From Luteimonas sp. (lineage in GTDB: Bacteria > Pseudomonadota > Gammaproteobacteria > Xanthomonadales > Xanthomonadaceae), in NCBI GenBank assembly GCA_024707405.1, contig JANPZU010000002.1, forward strand, positions 1-64,000: a stretch of 64,000 nt of DNA. The letters are read 5' to 3'. Shown here in pieces: positions 30,101-37,380 of this stretch (positions within the stretch are counted from its first letter, which is position 1; every line of letters starts with the position of its first letter). The notes under the pieces are model-generated. The model was not told the DNA's origin. It made no database searches and was given only the letters and a program-made list of their open reading frames with translations. The position numbers and the translations under genes were made by a program.

Positions 30101-30270
30101 TGAGGCGAGGCCGCGCGCCACGTGGTGATGATCGACATCTGCGGACGGTCGATCTCCGGGAACAACTGCAGCGGCAACTTCGCCAGCGCCAGCAGGCCGA
30201 ACGCGCAGGCAAGGGCCACGGCGACGGCGACGGCAGCCGGATTGCGCAACGAGGCTTCGGTGAGTTTCAT
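27187..30270 (-). CDS. RND efflux pump permease (AcrB/HAE1-like)
   Basis: Inner-membrane proton-driven pump of 1027 residues with the two-fold RND layout: helix 1, a large periplasmic loop (LFPEIDRPQMSIITTWRAAS), helices 2-6, then the repeat. The helix 4 motif is AVGMVMDAAVVVAENIVRL: the first of the usual Asp-Asp proton-relay pair is kept and the second is Ala, as also seen in several RND branches. The C-terminal half carries VMLMGMVINNAILLVAQTRE. Substrate is unknown. The adaptor gene follows directly, and a LytS/LytTR two-component pair lies upstream on the same strand, a likely regulator of the pump. Confidence 0.94.
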   Translation of the reverse strand: MKLTEASLRNPAAVAVAVALACAFGLLALAKLPLQLFPEIDRPQMSIITTWRAASPQEMESEIVEPVETVMQGLPGLEEIASNVSSGFSNISLTFAVGSDMDAMLVEVLSRMNRLPPLPRDANPPVVRTGSDTANMSLTFLFVQQLPGTQGDMRDFRQVIEDRVVPRLSAVPGVAGIELNGSEPEELTITIDLERAASLGIGIPQIAAIAARANDVSGGTVEAGRREYVLRFAGRYSADAMGGMILAWRNGAPIRLADVATVEIKRAEQRFFSYQNGNPSIGLRVLRSNGANILDTLDEVKRVVEEIREQELRPLGLDIAQSFDASVFINRAIGLLSGSLFAGVLLAVGCLWWFLRDVRATMLIACAIPISLLATFIILQLTGRSLNVISLAGLAFAVGMVMDAAVVVAENIVRLREQGMPAARAALEGTRQVGGALLASTLTTIAVFLPVVFMEDVEGQLFSDLALTISIAVGISLLVAVTVLPSAAGSWLRTRTGVRRHRFWSLASDWAMRTTGTRRRQLAWVIGLVAAPALLAWLLMPQIDYLPPVKRAAIDANFSFPPGMSPERVNREIVPVILERMQPFMDGDREPRLSNWYLQVWPGGGGLGARVVDDADIGELERIVNEEIIAGFPDTRAFAREGQLFGGFGGSPRAIAIHLQHADGEALARAADIGRNELAARFTGANVQVWPNADIATPELRISPDDRRLVETGWQRSDLGTVVRVLGNGQWLGEQFDGDRRLPIILRSNRDNDASGLANAPLSTPDGGIVSLGELARLDTVLAASQLRRIDRRRTVTLTVDPPAAMSLERAIGIVESEVMPVLRDALPADAAVRASGSADRLQGVVSAMAANFALALLVLFMLMAAMFRSLRDSAFVIASLPLAVLGGVAGLRILDLVAGQTLDLLSMIGFVMLMGMVINNAILLVAQTREAQSTGETLDDALRQALDQRLRPILIAATTGVLGALPMAINPGPGAVIYRGIAALSVGGVALSLVFTIVLVPALLRLMHRPSRQPLHDTPAIALPST

Positions 30271-30416
30271 CGTGGCTGGCGCGTGTTCGAGCGGATTGCG
30301 CGCACGATGCGTGCAGGTGCGATGCGAAAGATGGCCCGTAAGTCATGCGTCGGCGCGCGGTGCGCCGGGACGTTCACATGGTGCGGCGAATCGTGCTGCT
30401 TCGTGCCGCGTTCGAG

Positions 30417-31265
30417 TCAGGCGGTGATCGAGAAGCGGTCGCGATAGCTGCGCGAGAGCTTGAGTTCCTGGCCGCAATCGAGCTTCAGGAAGCTTTCGCC
30501 ATTGGTGTGCGGGCGCGATTCGATCACGCGTCCGGCATTGACGATGGTGGAACGGTGGATGCGGGGGAAGCGCTGCGGATCGAGCTGCTTCTCCAGCTCG
30601 TGCATGGTGGCGCGCAGGACCAGCGTGCGTCCGTTGGGGCCGTCGCCGTCGACATGGATGCACATGTAGTCGCCCGCGGCGTCGATCCAGCGGATGCTGC
30701 GCAGTTCGACGCGGATGGTGCGGTTGCCGTCGCGCACAGCCAGCCGGTCTTCGTTGCGCAATTGTTCCAGTGCATCCGGGCGCAGCGCTTCGTCGAGTCG
30801 CAACGGCGGCTTGCCGCTGAGTTCGCCGAGCAGCCCCAGCAGGTGGGAGCAATGTGCCCCTGCCTGCTCCCGGATGCGTGCCTGGCGTGCCCGTGCCAGC
30901 GCTTGCGCAAGTCGCCCGTCCTCGACCGGCTTGAGCAGGTAGTCGGTGGCGGAGGCCTCGAAGGCGCGGATGGCGTAATGGTCGTAAGCCGTGACGAACA
31001 CCACCATGGGCATGTCGTCGGATGCGATGTGCCGAAGGGTTTCGAAACCGTCCATGCCCGGCATCTGCACGTCGAGGAACATCAGGTCCGGGCGATGTGC
31101 GCGCAGGGCGGTGATGGCAGACGCACCGTCGCCGAATTGCCCGACGATCTCCACGTCGGCGTGGTCGCCGAGCCGGATCTCCAGCCCGCGCCGCGCCAGC
31201 GGTTCGTCGTCGACGATGATGACGCGCAACGGGAGCAGCGCGGCCGGCGATGCTTCCGCGGTCAT
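30417..31265 (-). CDS. LytTR-type response regulator
   Basis: A 282-residue two-domain regulator. The receiver domain starts at LRVIIVDDEPLARRG, with phospho-acceptor Asp65 in LMFLDVQMPG and a conserved Lys in DYLLKPVEDG. The C-terminal LytTR DNA-binding domain carries IRWIDAAGDYMCIHVDG, LEKQLDPQRFPRIHRSTIVN and ELKLSRSYRDRF. The ATG overlaps the stop codon of the kinase gene by four bases (ATGA), so the pair is translationally coupled. It is followed 146 bases later by the RND pump gene on the same strand, a plausible target. Confidence 0.93.
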   Translation of the reverse strand: MTAEASPAALLPLRVIIVDDEPLARRGLEIRLGDHADVEIVGQFGDGASAITALRAHRPDLMFLDVQMPGMDGFETLRHIASDDMPMVVFVTAYDHYAIRAFEASATDYLLKPVEDGRLAQALARARQARIREQAGAHCSHLLGLLGELSGKPPLRLDEALRPDALEQLRNEDRLAVRDGNRTIRVELRSIRWIDAAGDYMCIHVDGDGPNGRTLVLRATMHELEKQLDPQRFPRIHRSTIVNAGRVIESRPHTNGESFLKLDCGQELKLSRSYRDRFSITA

Positions 31266-32347
31266 TCGTCGTCTCCGTGCGAGACCTGGAACGGGAGGCG
31301 CAGCGTCACCTCGATGCCGGGCTGGAGGTTGCGGATCGACACGCTGGAGCACTCGCCATAGAGCACGTTCAATCGTTCGCGGGTGTTGCGCAGGCCGACG
31401 CCCTTGCCCGGCAATGCCTGCTCGCCGTCGATGCTCTCGCAACCGGGGCCGTCGTCGGCGACGCGCAGCACCAGTTGGTTGCCGACGCGTTCGGCCTCGA
31501 TTCGCAGCAGCCCGCCCTCGACGCGCTTGGCGACGGCGTACTTGATCGCGTTCTCGACCAGCGGTTGCAGCAGCAGGCTCGGCAACAGGGCGCGCCAGCA
31601 GGATTCGTCGATGTCGGTGCGGATCCGCAACCGCTCGGCGAAGCGGACTTTCTCGATGTCCAGGTAGAGCGTCAGCGCGTCGAGTTCCTGCCGCAGTGTC
31701 ACGCGCTGCATCGGGTCGTTGTCCAGCGAATGGCGCAGGAACGCCGACAGCCCCTGCACCATGCGGTTGGCCGTGCCGTTGTCGCGGTCGAGCACCAGGG
31801 TCGAGATGGCGTTGAGCGTGTTGAACAGGAAGTGCGGGTTGAGCTGGTAGCGCAGCATCTTCAGCTGCGCCTGGTGGGCCATGCCGCGGGCCGCGAGCAC
31901 GCGCTTGGATTCGTCCTGCAACTGGCGGTAGTACTTGATGCCCAGGTACAGCCCGACCCACGAGAGCAGGACGTAGATGTAACCGAGCGAGTACGCGAGG
32001 AAGGCCACGCGGTTGAGTGGCCTGCAGGTTTCGCAGAACTCGATCAGCACTTGCCGCGTCACCAGATCCATCAGTGCGGAACCGAGCAGGATCGGCACGA
32101 TCATGATCGCCAGCATCCGCTTCGGTGGCTGGCCCCAGCAGGCGCGCATCAGGTAGCGAAGGGCGAGGGTGACGATCACTCCGGTGGCCGCTGCCGTCGC
32201 CGGCACGACCCAGTAACCGGACGGCTTGCCATGGGCCATGGCGGCCAGCACGCCCTGGCAGAAATATGCCGTCCAGCCGCCGAGGTGGAGCAGCCAGAAC
32301 AGGCGCTCGCGGGGCCATTCCAACGAGGAGGGCAGGGCGATGGACAT
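31262..32347 (-). CDS. LytS/YehU-type sensor histidine kinase
   Basis: A 361-residue membrane sensor with about five N-terminal hydrophobic helices (residues 15-150), then the His_kinase domain with LRYQLNPHFLFNTLNAISTL, where the His of NPHF is the phospho-acceptor. The ATPase part has LLLQPLVENAIKYAV and DDGPGCESI, then GKGVGLRNTRERL. There is no PAS or HAMP domain. It is the cognate kinase of the LytTR regulator encoded next to it. The signal is unknown; the membrane region may sense an envelope condition. Confidence 0.92.
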   Translation of the reverse strand: MSIALPSSLEWPRERLFWLLHLGGWTAYFCQGVLAAMAHGKPSGYWVVPATAAATGVIVTLALRYLMRACWGQPPKRMLAIMIVPILLGSALMDLVTRQVLIEFCETCRPLNRVAFLAYSLGYIYVLLSWVGLYLGIKYYRQLQDESKRVLAARGMAHQAQLKMLRYQLNPHFLFNTLNAISTLVLDRDNGTANRMVQGLSAFLRHSLDNDPMQRVTLRQELDALTLYLDIEKVRFAERLRIRTDIDESCWRALLPSLLLQPLVENAIKYAVAKRVEGGLLRIEAERVGNQLVLRVADDGPGCESIDGEQALPGKGVGLRNTRERLNVLYGECSSVSIRNLQPGIEVTLRLPFQVSHGDDE

Positions 32348-32461
32348 CGCGGATCCGGCAAGGGACGCAGGCGTTCCATCGTACCCCGCCCATGTCGCGC
32401 CATGGCTCGCTTCGTCGCCCGATGGCCACGCTTCGCCGCAGCGGGCGGCCCCGTGGCGTCC

Positions 32462-33127
32462 TCAGCCCTGTACGAGCTGGCTCGGGTCGCCGATTTCCAG
32501 TTCGCGCAGGATGACGCTGGCCTGCGTGCGGTTGCGTGCGCCGAGTTTCTCGAAGATCACCGACAGGTGCGCCTTGACCGTGCGCTCTTGGATGTCGAGG
32601 CGGTCGGCGATCTGCTTGTTGAGCAGGCCTTCGGCGACCAGCGCGAGCACGCGGAACTGCTGTGGCGTGAGGCTGGCCAGGCGGGCAGCGAGGTCGGCGT
32701 CGGCCGGTGCCGACTGCGTGCGCGTGACTGCGCCGCGCAAGGCGGGCGGCAGCCATTGTTCGCAGGCCAGCACGGTGCGGATCGCCTCGCGCATGTCGTC
32801 CAGTCCGGCGCTCTTGGGGATGTAGCCGGCGGCGCCGTGGTCGAGCGCGCGGCGCACGGTGCGCGGATCTTCGTTGGCCGAGACCAGCACCACGGCGACG
32901 GCGGGAAACTGCGCGCGGATCGCCGCCAGTCCGGCCAGCCCGTGGTTGCCGGGCATGTGCAGGTCGAGCAGCACGAGGTCGATGTCGTCACGTGATTCCA
33001 GCAATGCGACCACGCCATCCAGCGTCTCCGCCTCGACCGTGGACACGTCGGCAGCAGCTTCCGCGGCGGCGCCTCGCAGTGCGGCGCGGAACAGCGGGTG
33101 GTCGTCGGCGATCAGCAAGGTGGGCAT
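32462..33127 (-). CDS. NarL/LuxR-family response regulator
   Basis: A 221-residue regulator: receiver domain (LLIADDHPLFRAALRG, Asp55 in LVLLDLHMPGNHG, YIPKSAG) and a LuxR-type helix-turn-helix (LTPQQFRVLALVAEGLLNKQ, ERTVKAHLSVIFEKLGARNR). It begins 9 bases after the GNAT gene, so the two are probably co-transcribed. No dedicated kinase is adjacent; the downstream LytS-type kinase belongs to another family. It may answer an unlinked kinase. Targets are unknown. Confidence 0.92.
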   Translation of the reverse strand: MPTLLIADDHPLFRAALRGAAAEAAADVSTVEAETLDGVVALLESRDDIDLVLLDLHMPGNHGLAGLAAIRAQFPAVAVVLVSANEDPRTVRRALDHGAAGYIPKSAGLDDMREAIRTVLACEQWLPPALRGAVTRTQSAPADADLAARLASLTPQQFRVLALVAEGLLNKQIADRLDIQERTVKAHLSVIFEKLGARNRTQASVILRELEIGDPSQLVQG

Positions 33128-33136
33128 CGGGATTGC

Positions 33137-33595
33137 TCAGTCCAGCGCCAGCGTCATGTAGGTGCTGTTGGGGTCGTCTTCGTAGTCGGCGAACGGCCCG
33201 CATTCGACGAACCCGGCCGCGGCATACAGGCGGCGGGCCGGCTCGAAGTATTCGGTCGCGCCGGTTTCCAGGCTCAACCGCGCGTAACCGCGCTGCCTGG
33301 CCTCATCCACCAGGAAGGCGAGCAATGCCTTCGCCACGCCCTGGCGCTGGCAACCAAGCGCGGTACGCATGGCCTTGATCTCGGCATGGCGATCGTCGAT
33401 GTGCTGCAGCGCGCCGCAGCCGGCCAGTGCATCGCCGTCGCGGAGCACCCAGACCGACATGTCACCCCCGCGCAAGCCATCCAGGTCGAGTGCGTGCTGG
33501 CTTTCCAGCGGCGAGGCGGCGCGCATCGTCGCGCGATGCTCTTCCATCAGCGCAACGAACGCTGTGCTGTCGAGATCGGCGGGTTCGATGTGCAC
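33137..33595 (-). CDS. GNAT family N-acetyltransferase
   Basis: A 152-residue enzyme transferring an acetyl group from acetyl-CoA to an amine. A GTG start (MHIEPADLDSTAFVALMEEH) is preferred, because the longer open frame upstream runs back into the neighbouring gene. The acetyl-CoA loop is QRQGVAKALLAFLVDEARQR near residue 90, followed by YARLSLETGATEYFEPARRLYAAAGFVECGPF. The pattern is that of YsnE/PhnO-like acetyltransferases. It sits between bdhA (19 bases upstream) and the NarL-type regulator (9 bases downstream), probably one operon. Substrate is unknown. Confidence 0.85.
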   Translation of the reverse strand: MHIEPADLDSTAFVALMEEHRATMRAASPLESQHALDLDGLRGGDMSVWVLRDGDALAGCGALQHIDDRHAEIKAMRTALGCQRQGVAKALLAFLVDEARQRGYARLSLETGATEYFEPARRLYAAAGFVECGPFADYEDDPNSTYMTLALD

Positions 33596-33614
33596 GATGC
33601 GTGCCTGCAGCCGT

Positions 33615-34418
33615 TTACTGCGCCGTCCAGCCGCCGTCGATGGGCATTGCCGTGCCGGTGACGTTGTGCGCTTCGCGGCGACACAGCCACACCGCCATCG
33701 CACCGATGTCCTCGGGCAGCGACATGCGCAGGCTGGGCTGTTTTTCCGACAGCAGCGACTTCACGCCGTCGTCGCGGCTGCCGCCGTTGCGGCGTGCTTC
33801 GATCTGCGGTTCGATCAACGGCGTCTCCACCCAGCCGGGGGAGATGCAGTTCACGGTCACGCCGCCGCTGTCGCGGCTGCCGGCTGCCGCGTATTCCAGC
33901 GCGGTGACCTTGCTCAGCCCGACGATGCCGAACTTGCTCGCCACGTAGGGTGCTTTCTCCTTCGATGCGACCAGACCGTGCACCGAGGCGATGTTGACCA
34001 CGCGACCGTAACCGCGTTCGGCCATGCCGGGCAACGCCGCACGCATGGTGTGGAAGGCGGAACTGAGGTTGATGGCGATGATGTCGTTCCACTTCGCCAC
34101 CGGCATGTCGGCGATCGGCGCGGCATGCTGGATGCCGGCGTTGTTGACCAGTACGTCGATGGGAGACCACGCGGCGATGTCGGCCATCATCGCTTCGATG
34201 GCGTCGGCGTCGCGCAGGTCGGCGCCGAAGTGGCGCGCGTCGGGTGCGCCGGCATCGCGGACGGATTGCACCGCGGCTTCGATCTGTCCGGGTGTGCCGA
34301 GTCCGTTGACGGCCACGCGGGCGCCATGGGCGGCGAAGGCGCGGGCGATGGCCAGGCCGATGCCGGAGGTGCTGCCGGTCACCAGTGCGGTGCGACCTTC
34401 GAGGAATCTGTCGTTCAT
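33615..34418 (-). CDS. Short-chain dehydrogenase, probable 3-hydroxybutyrate dehydrogenase
   Basis: A 267-residue NAD-dependent enzyme of the SDR family, starting MNDRFLEGRTALVTGSTSGI. It has the nucleotide loop TGSTSGIG, the NNAGIQH motif, and the catalytic Ser/Tyr/Lys with YVASK. The segment VNIASVHGLVASKEKAPYVA and the late SPGWVETPLIEPQI match 3-hydroxybutyrate dehydrogenases, which oxidise (R)-3-hydroxybutyrate to acetoacetate. The divergent neighbour is a 3-hydroxybutyrate oligomer hydrolase and phaE/phaC are 3 kb away, which supports this substrate. The family is broad, so another hydroxy acid remains possible. Confidence 0.78.
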   Translation of the reverse strand: MNDRFLEGRTALVTGSTSGIGLAIARAFAAHGARVAVNGLGTPGQIEAAVQSVRDAGAPDARHFGADLRDADAIEAMMADIAAWSPIDVLVNNAGIQHAAPIADMPVAKWNDIIAINLSSAFHTMRAALPGMAERGYGRVVNIASVHGLVASKEKAPYVASKFGIVGLSKVTALEYAAAGSRDSGGVTVNCISPGWVETPLIEPQIEARRNGGSRDDGVKSLLSEKQPSLRMSLPEDIGAMAVWLCRREAHNVTGTAMPIDGGWTAQ

Positions 34419-34521
34419 GTGGGGGATGCCGTGCGTTTCGGGAACGGTAACAGGATAGGCCCCCGGCGGCGTGGTACCAAAGTACGATGAAGCCATGCCG
34501 GACGGCTGCTACCGTGCCGGC

Positions 34522-36354
34522 ATGAAGACTCCAATGATCCGGATGCTGTGCGCCGGCGTGGCCCTGGCAGGGCTGGCGGCCTGCGCAAGCGGCCCTTCGA
34601 GCAAGGCGGCACAGGCCAGCGTGTTCACTTCCGAGCGCAACAGCGTGCATCGCGACGGCGACGACCTGCTGACCGCAGGCCTCGGCCTCGACGGACTGCG
34701 GGCGATGGTGCCGCCGGCGTTCGCGGATGCGGAATCTCCCACGCCGGTGGAACTGCGCCGTCGCGCGATCTGGGCCAACTGGCGCGGCATTGCCGATCTC
34801 GCGCCGGGCGGCGGTTATGGCGAGCTCTACGGCAGCACTGCAGCCGTACCGGGGCGTGAATTCCATGCTTACGCGACCGTGGCGGGCGCGACGCATCCGC
34901 ATCGCGTGATGCTGCAGTTGCCGGATGGTTTCGATGCGGCGAAGCGTTGCGTGGTGGTGACGGCATCGTCCGGTTCGCGTGGCGTCTACGGTTCGATTGC
35001 CGTCGCCGGCGCATGGGGCCTGCCCAAGGGTTGCGCCGTTGCCTACACGGACAAGGGCAGCGGCACGGATTATTTCGACATTGCCACCCGAACCGGCGTG
35101 CGCGCCGACGGTACGCGTAGCGGTGCGGATGCCGGCGATGTCGCCTTCCTGCCGGGGGTCGCCGATGGCGCGGCCGGCGTCGCCTTCAAGCACGCGCATT
35201 CGCAGGACAACCCGGAGGCCGACTGGGGCCTGCACGTCCGGCAGGCGGCCGAATTCGCGCTGCATGCACTCGACGAAGCCTTGCCAGGGCAGGCGCCGTT
35301 CACTTTCGACAACACCCGCATCATCGCCGTTGGCATTTCCAATGGCGGCGGCGCCGTGCTGCGTGCCGCGGAATTGGAGGGCGACTGGCTCGATGCCGTG
35401 GTTGCGGGCGAACCGAACGTGTATGTCGATGTGCATGGTGGTCGTTCGCTCTATGACTACAGCACCGAAGCGGCGCTGCTGATGCCGTGCGCACAACTGC
35501 ATGTGGAAGGCCTGCCGCAGCCGCCGTTGCTGGCGCAGGTGGCGCCGTTCTGGACGGCGCGTTGTGCGGCGCTCGCTGCTGCGGGCGTGATCGAAGGCGG
35601 CGATACCGCCACACAGGCGAAGTCGGCCTTTGAGCGCATGCTCGCCGCAGGATGGACGGAGGGCATGTTGCGTGCCGGCGCGTTGTCGACCGGGTTCGAC
35701 CTGTGGCGCTCGGTGGCCGCAACCTATGCGTCCGCCTACGGCCGGTATGCGCTCGGCGAGCATCCGTGCGGGTTTTCCTTCGCGCCCCTCAATGCCGATT
35801 TCACGGCGCGTGCCGCGACCGGCGCCGAACGCGCCGCATGGTGGAGCGATGGCAGCGGCATCCCGCCATCGCCGACGCTGGGCATGGTCGATACGAAGCT
35901 GGCGCCGCCGGACTTCACCTTGCCCGGACTGCAGTGCCTGCGTGCGCTGCATGAAGGCGACAACGCGGATGCAAAGCGCGTACAGGCCGGCGTTGTAGCC
36001 ACCCGTGCATCGTTGCCGCGCGCCGGGTTGCCGGTGGTGGTGGTGCATGGCAGCGACGACGGGCTGGTGCCGATTGCCTTCAGCAGCGTGCCCTACGTGG
36101 CCGCGGCGAAGGCGGGCGGGCGCGACGTGCGCTTCTGGCAGGTGCGCAACGCGCAGCACTTCGACGGCTTCCTCGGCCTGCCCGATTACGGCGCCCGTTA
36201 CGTGCCGATGCTGCCGTACGTGTACGCAGCGCTCGACCGTGTGGCAGCGCATTTGGACGGGCAGGGCGCGCTGCCGGCCGATGCCGACATCGCCACCACG
36301 CCGCGTGGCGCGGGCAAGCCGTTGACGGCAGAACACCTAGCGGTTCCCCGGTAG
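34522..36354 (+). CDS. D-(-)-3-hydroxybutyrate oligomer hydrolase, lipoprotein
   Basis: Releases 3-hydroxybutyrate monomers from short PHB oligomers. The 610-residue product starts MKTPMIRMLCAGVALAGLAA with a lipobox ending at Cys21, so it should be an outer-membrane or periplasmic lipoprotein. The body follows the 3HB-oligomer hydrolase family: SVFTSERNSVHRDGDDLLTAG, VVTASSGSRGVYG, GWEL-like blocks, and the nucleophile Ser273 in VGISNGGGAVLRA. Late Asp and His are in VHGSDDGLVPI and NAQHFDGFLG. It is divergent from a probable 3-hydroxybutyrate dehydrogenase, and the two share a 103-base control region. External location suggests use of oligomers found outside the cell. Confidence 0.9.
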   Translation: MKTPMIRMLCAGVALAGLAACASGPSSKAAQASVFTSERNSVHRDGDDLLTAGLGLDGLRAMVPPAFADAESPTPVELRRRAIWANWRGIADLAPGGGYGELYGSTAAVPGREFHAYATVAGATHPHRVMLQLPDGFDAAKRCVVVTASSGSRGVYGSIAVAGAWGLPKGCAVAYTDKGSGTDYFDIATRTGVRADGTRSGADAGDVAFLPGVADGAAGVAFKHAHSQDNPEADWGLHVRQAAEFALHALDEALPGQAPFTFDNTRIIAVGISNGGGAVLRAAELEGDWLDAVVAGEPNVYVDVHGGRSLYDYSTEAALLMPCAQLHVEGLPQPPLLAQVAPFWTARCAALAAAGVIEGGDTATQAKSAFERMLAAGWTEGMLRAGALSTGFDLWRSVAATYASAYGRYALGEHPCGFSFAPLNADFTARAATGAERAAWWSDGSGIPPSPTLGMVDTKLAPPDFTLPGLQCLRALHEGDNADAKRVQAGVVATRASLPRAGLPVVVVHGSDDGLVPIAFSSVPYVAAAKAGGRDVRFWQVRNAQHFDGFLGLPDYGARYVPMLPYVYAALDRVAAHLDGQGALPADADIATTPRGAGKPLTAEHLAVPR

Positions 36355-36391
36355 TCCGCGCTGCCGGCGACGGCAAAGAACCTGGTTGTCG

Positions 36392-36607
36392 GCCCTCCGA
36401 CTCCGGCGCCTTGCGCCTACGCTCAGGGCGAACGGATGAGCCGTGGCAAACCTGGGCTACGGCACGGATCATTGATCAGCACGGGTCTCAAGCCAGCGCC
36501 AGATTTCATGCGATGTCGGTGGTGCTGGACATCAATCTGCGCACGAGGAAAATCCCTCCAATCCCGTTCGCCCTGAGCGTAGGCGCAAGGCGCCGGAGTC
36601 GAAGGGC
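36392..36607. repeat. BIME-like pair of inverted 44-bp REP sequences in a gene-free stretch
   Basis: Two 44-base arms (36392-36435 and 36564-36607) are reverse complements with about one mismatch, separated by 128 bases. Each arm is itself palindromic: GGCGC-CTT-GCGCC at its centre and CGCCCT/AGGGCG at the edges of the second arm. This is the layout of REP doublets, or of a small MITE. The 347 bases between the oligomer hydrolase gene and pssA hold this element and no credible gene; the open frame leading into pssA here is an accident of composition. Confidence 0.8.
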
Positions 36608-36701
36608 GTGTCGTATCGTTCGATCCATCCCGCCATGGCATGAAGCTGTCGCCATCACGCAGGATTTGGCACTCTGGCATCCTGCCATGCAGGAGCGCCC
36701 G

Positions 36702-37322
36702 ATGACACGCCAACGCCACTTCTCGATGCTGCGCGATTTCCAGCTCGCCGACTGGTTCACGCTGGCCAATGCGGTCTGCGGCACGGTCGCGGTGTTCGCG
36801 GCGATGCGCTTCCTGCAGGACGGCATCGTCCGTGACCTGCTCCTGGGCATGGCGTTGATCCCGCTGGCGTTCGTGTTCGATGCGCTGGACGGCCGCATCG
36901 CGCGATGGCGCAAGGTGGCGTCCACGCTGGGGCGCGAACTCGACTCGTTGGCCGACGTGATCTCGTTCGGCGTCGCGCCGGCCGCACTCGGCTATGCCTG
37001 CGGCCTGCAGGGTGGCTGGGACATGGCGGTGCTGGCGTACTTCGTCGCCTGCGGCGTCAGCCGGCTGGCGCGTTACAACGTCACTGCCGAAACCCTGGCC
37101 GATGGTGGCGACAAGGTGAAGTACTTCGAAGGCACGCCGATCCCGACCAGCCTGCTGATCGTGGTGTTGCTGGCGATTGCCGCATGGCAAGGCAGCATCG
37201 GCGATGCGCTCTGGTTCGGCGCGATCCAGCTCGGCCCGTGGCAACTGCATCCGCTGGTGCTGGTCTATGTGTTGTCGGGGTCGCTGATGGTCAGCAAGAC
37301 ATTGCGCATCCCCAAGCCCTGA
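36702..37322 (+). CDS. pssA: CDP-diacylglycerol-serine O-phosphatidyltransferase
   Basis: Inner-membrane enzyme making phosphatidylserine, the precursor of phosphatidylethanolamine; 206 residues. The start MTRQRHFSMLRDFQLADWFT follows a good AGGAG site 6 bases upstream. The CDP-alcohol phosphotransferase motif is complete: DGRIARWRKVASTLGRELDS then LADVISFG (D-G-x2-A-R-x8-G-x3-D-x3-D). Seven or so hydrophobic helices cover the rest. Short length and the FTLANAVCG start fit the PssA type II family. It lies between PHB genes but has no obvious role in PHB. Confidence 0.88.
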   Translation: MTRQRHFSMLRDFQLADWFTLANAVCGTVAVFAAMRFLQDGIVRDLLLGMALIPLAFVFDALDGRIARWRKVASTLGRELDSLADVISFGVAPAALGYACGLQGGWDMAVLAYFVACGVSRLARYNVTAETLADGGDKVKYFEGTPIPTSLLIVVLLAIAAWQGSIGDALWFGAIQLGPWQLHPLVLVYVLSGSLMVSKTLRIPKP

Positions 37323-37380
37323 TCGTCGCGTCAGCGACTGCGCGGATTGCTATGATCCGGTCATCAGGCAGGAGGACGGC

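Noticed and set aside
30417..32756. A single 779-residue fusion on the minus strand covering kinase and regulator
   Set aside because: Only the C-terminal 282 residues (LytTR regulator) are real; the rest is out of frame with the true kinase gene, which overlaps it by four bases.
36411..36701. Upstream extension of pssA by 97 codons
   Set aside because: It crosses the REP doublet and has no similarity to the family; the AGGAG-preceded ATG at 36702 is better.
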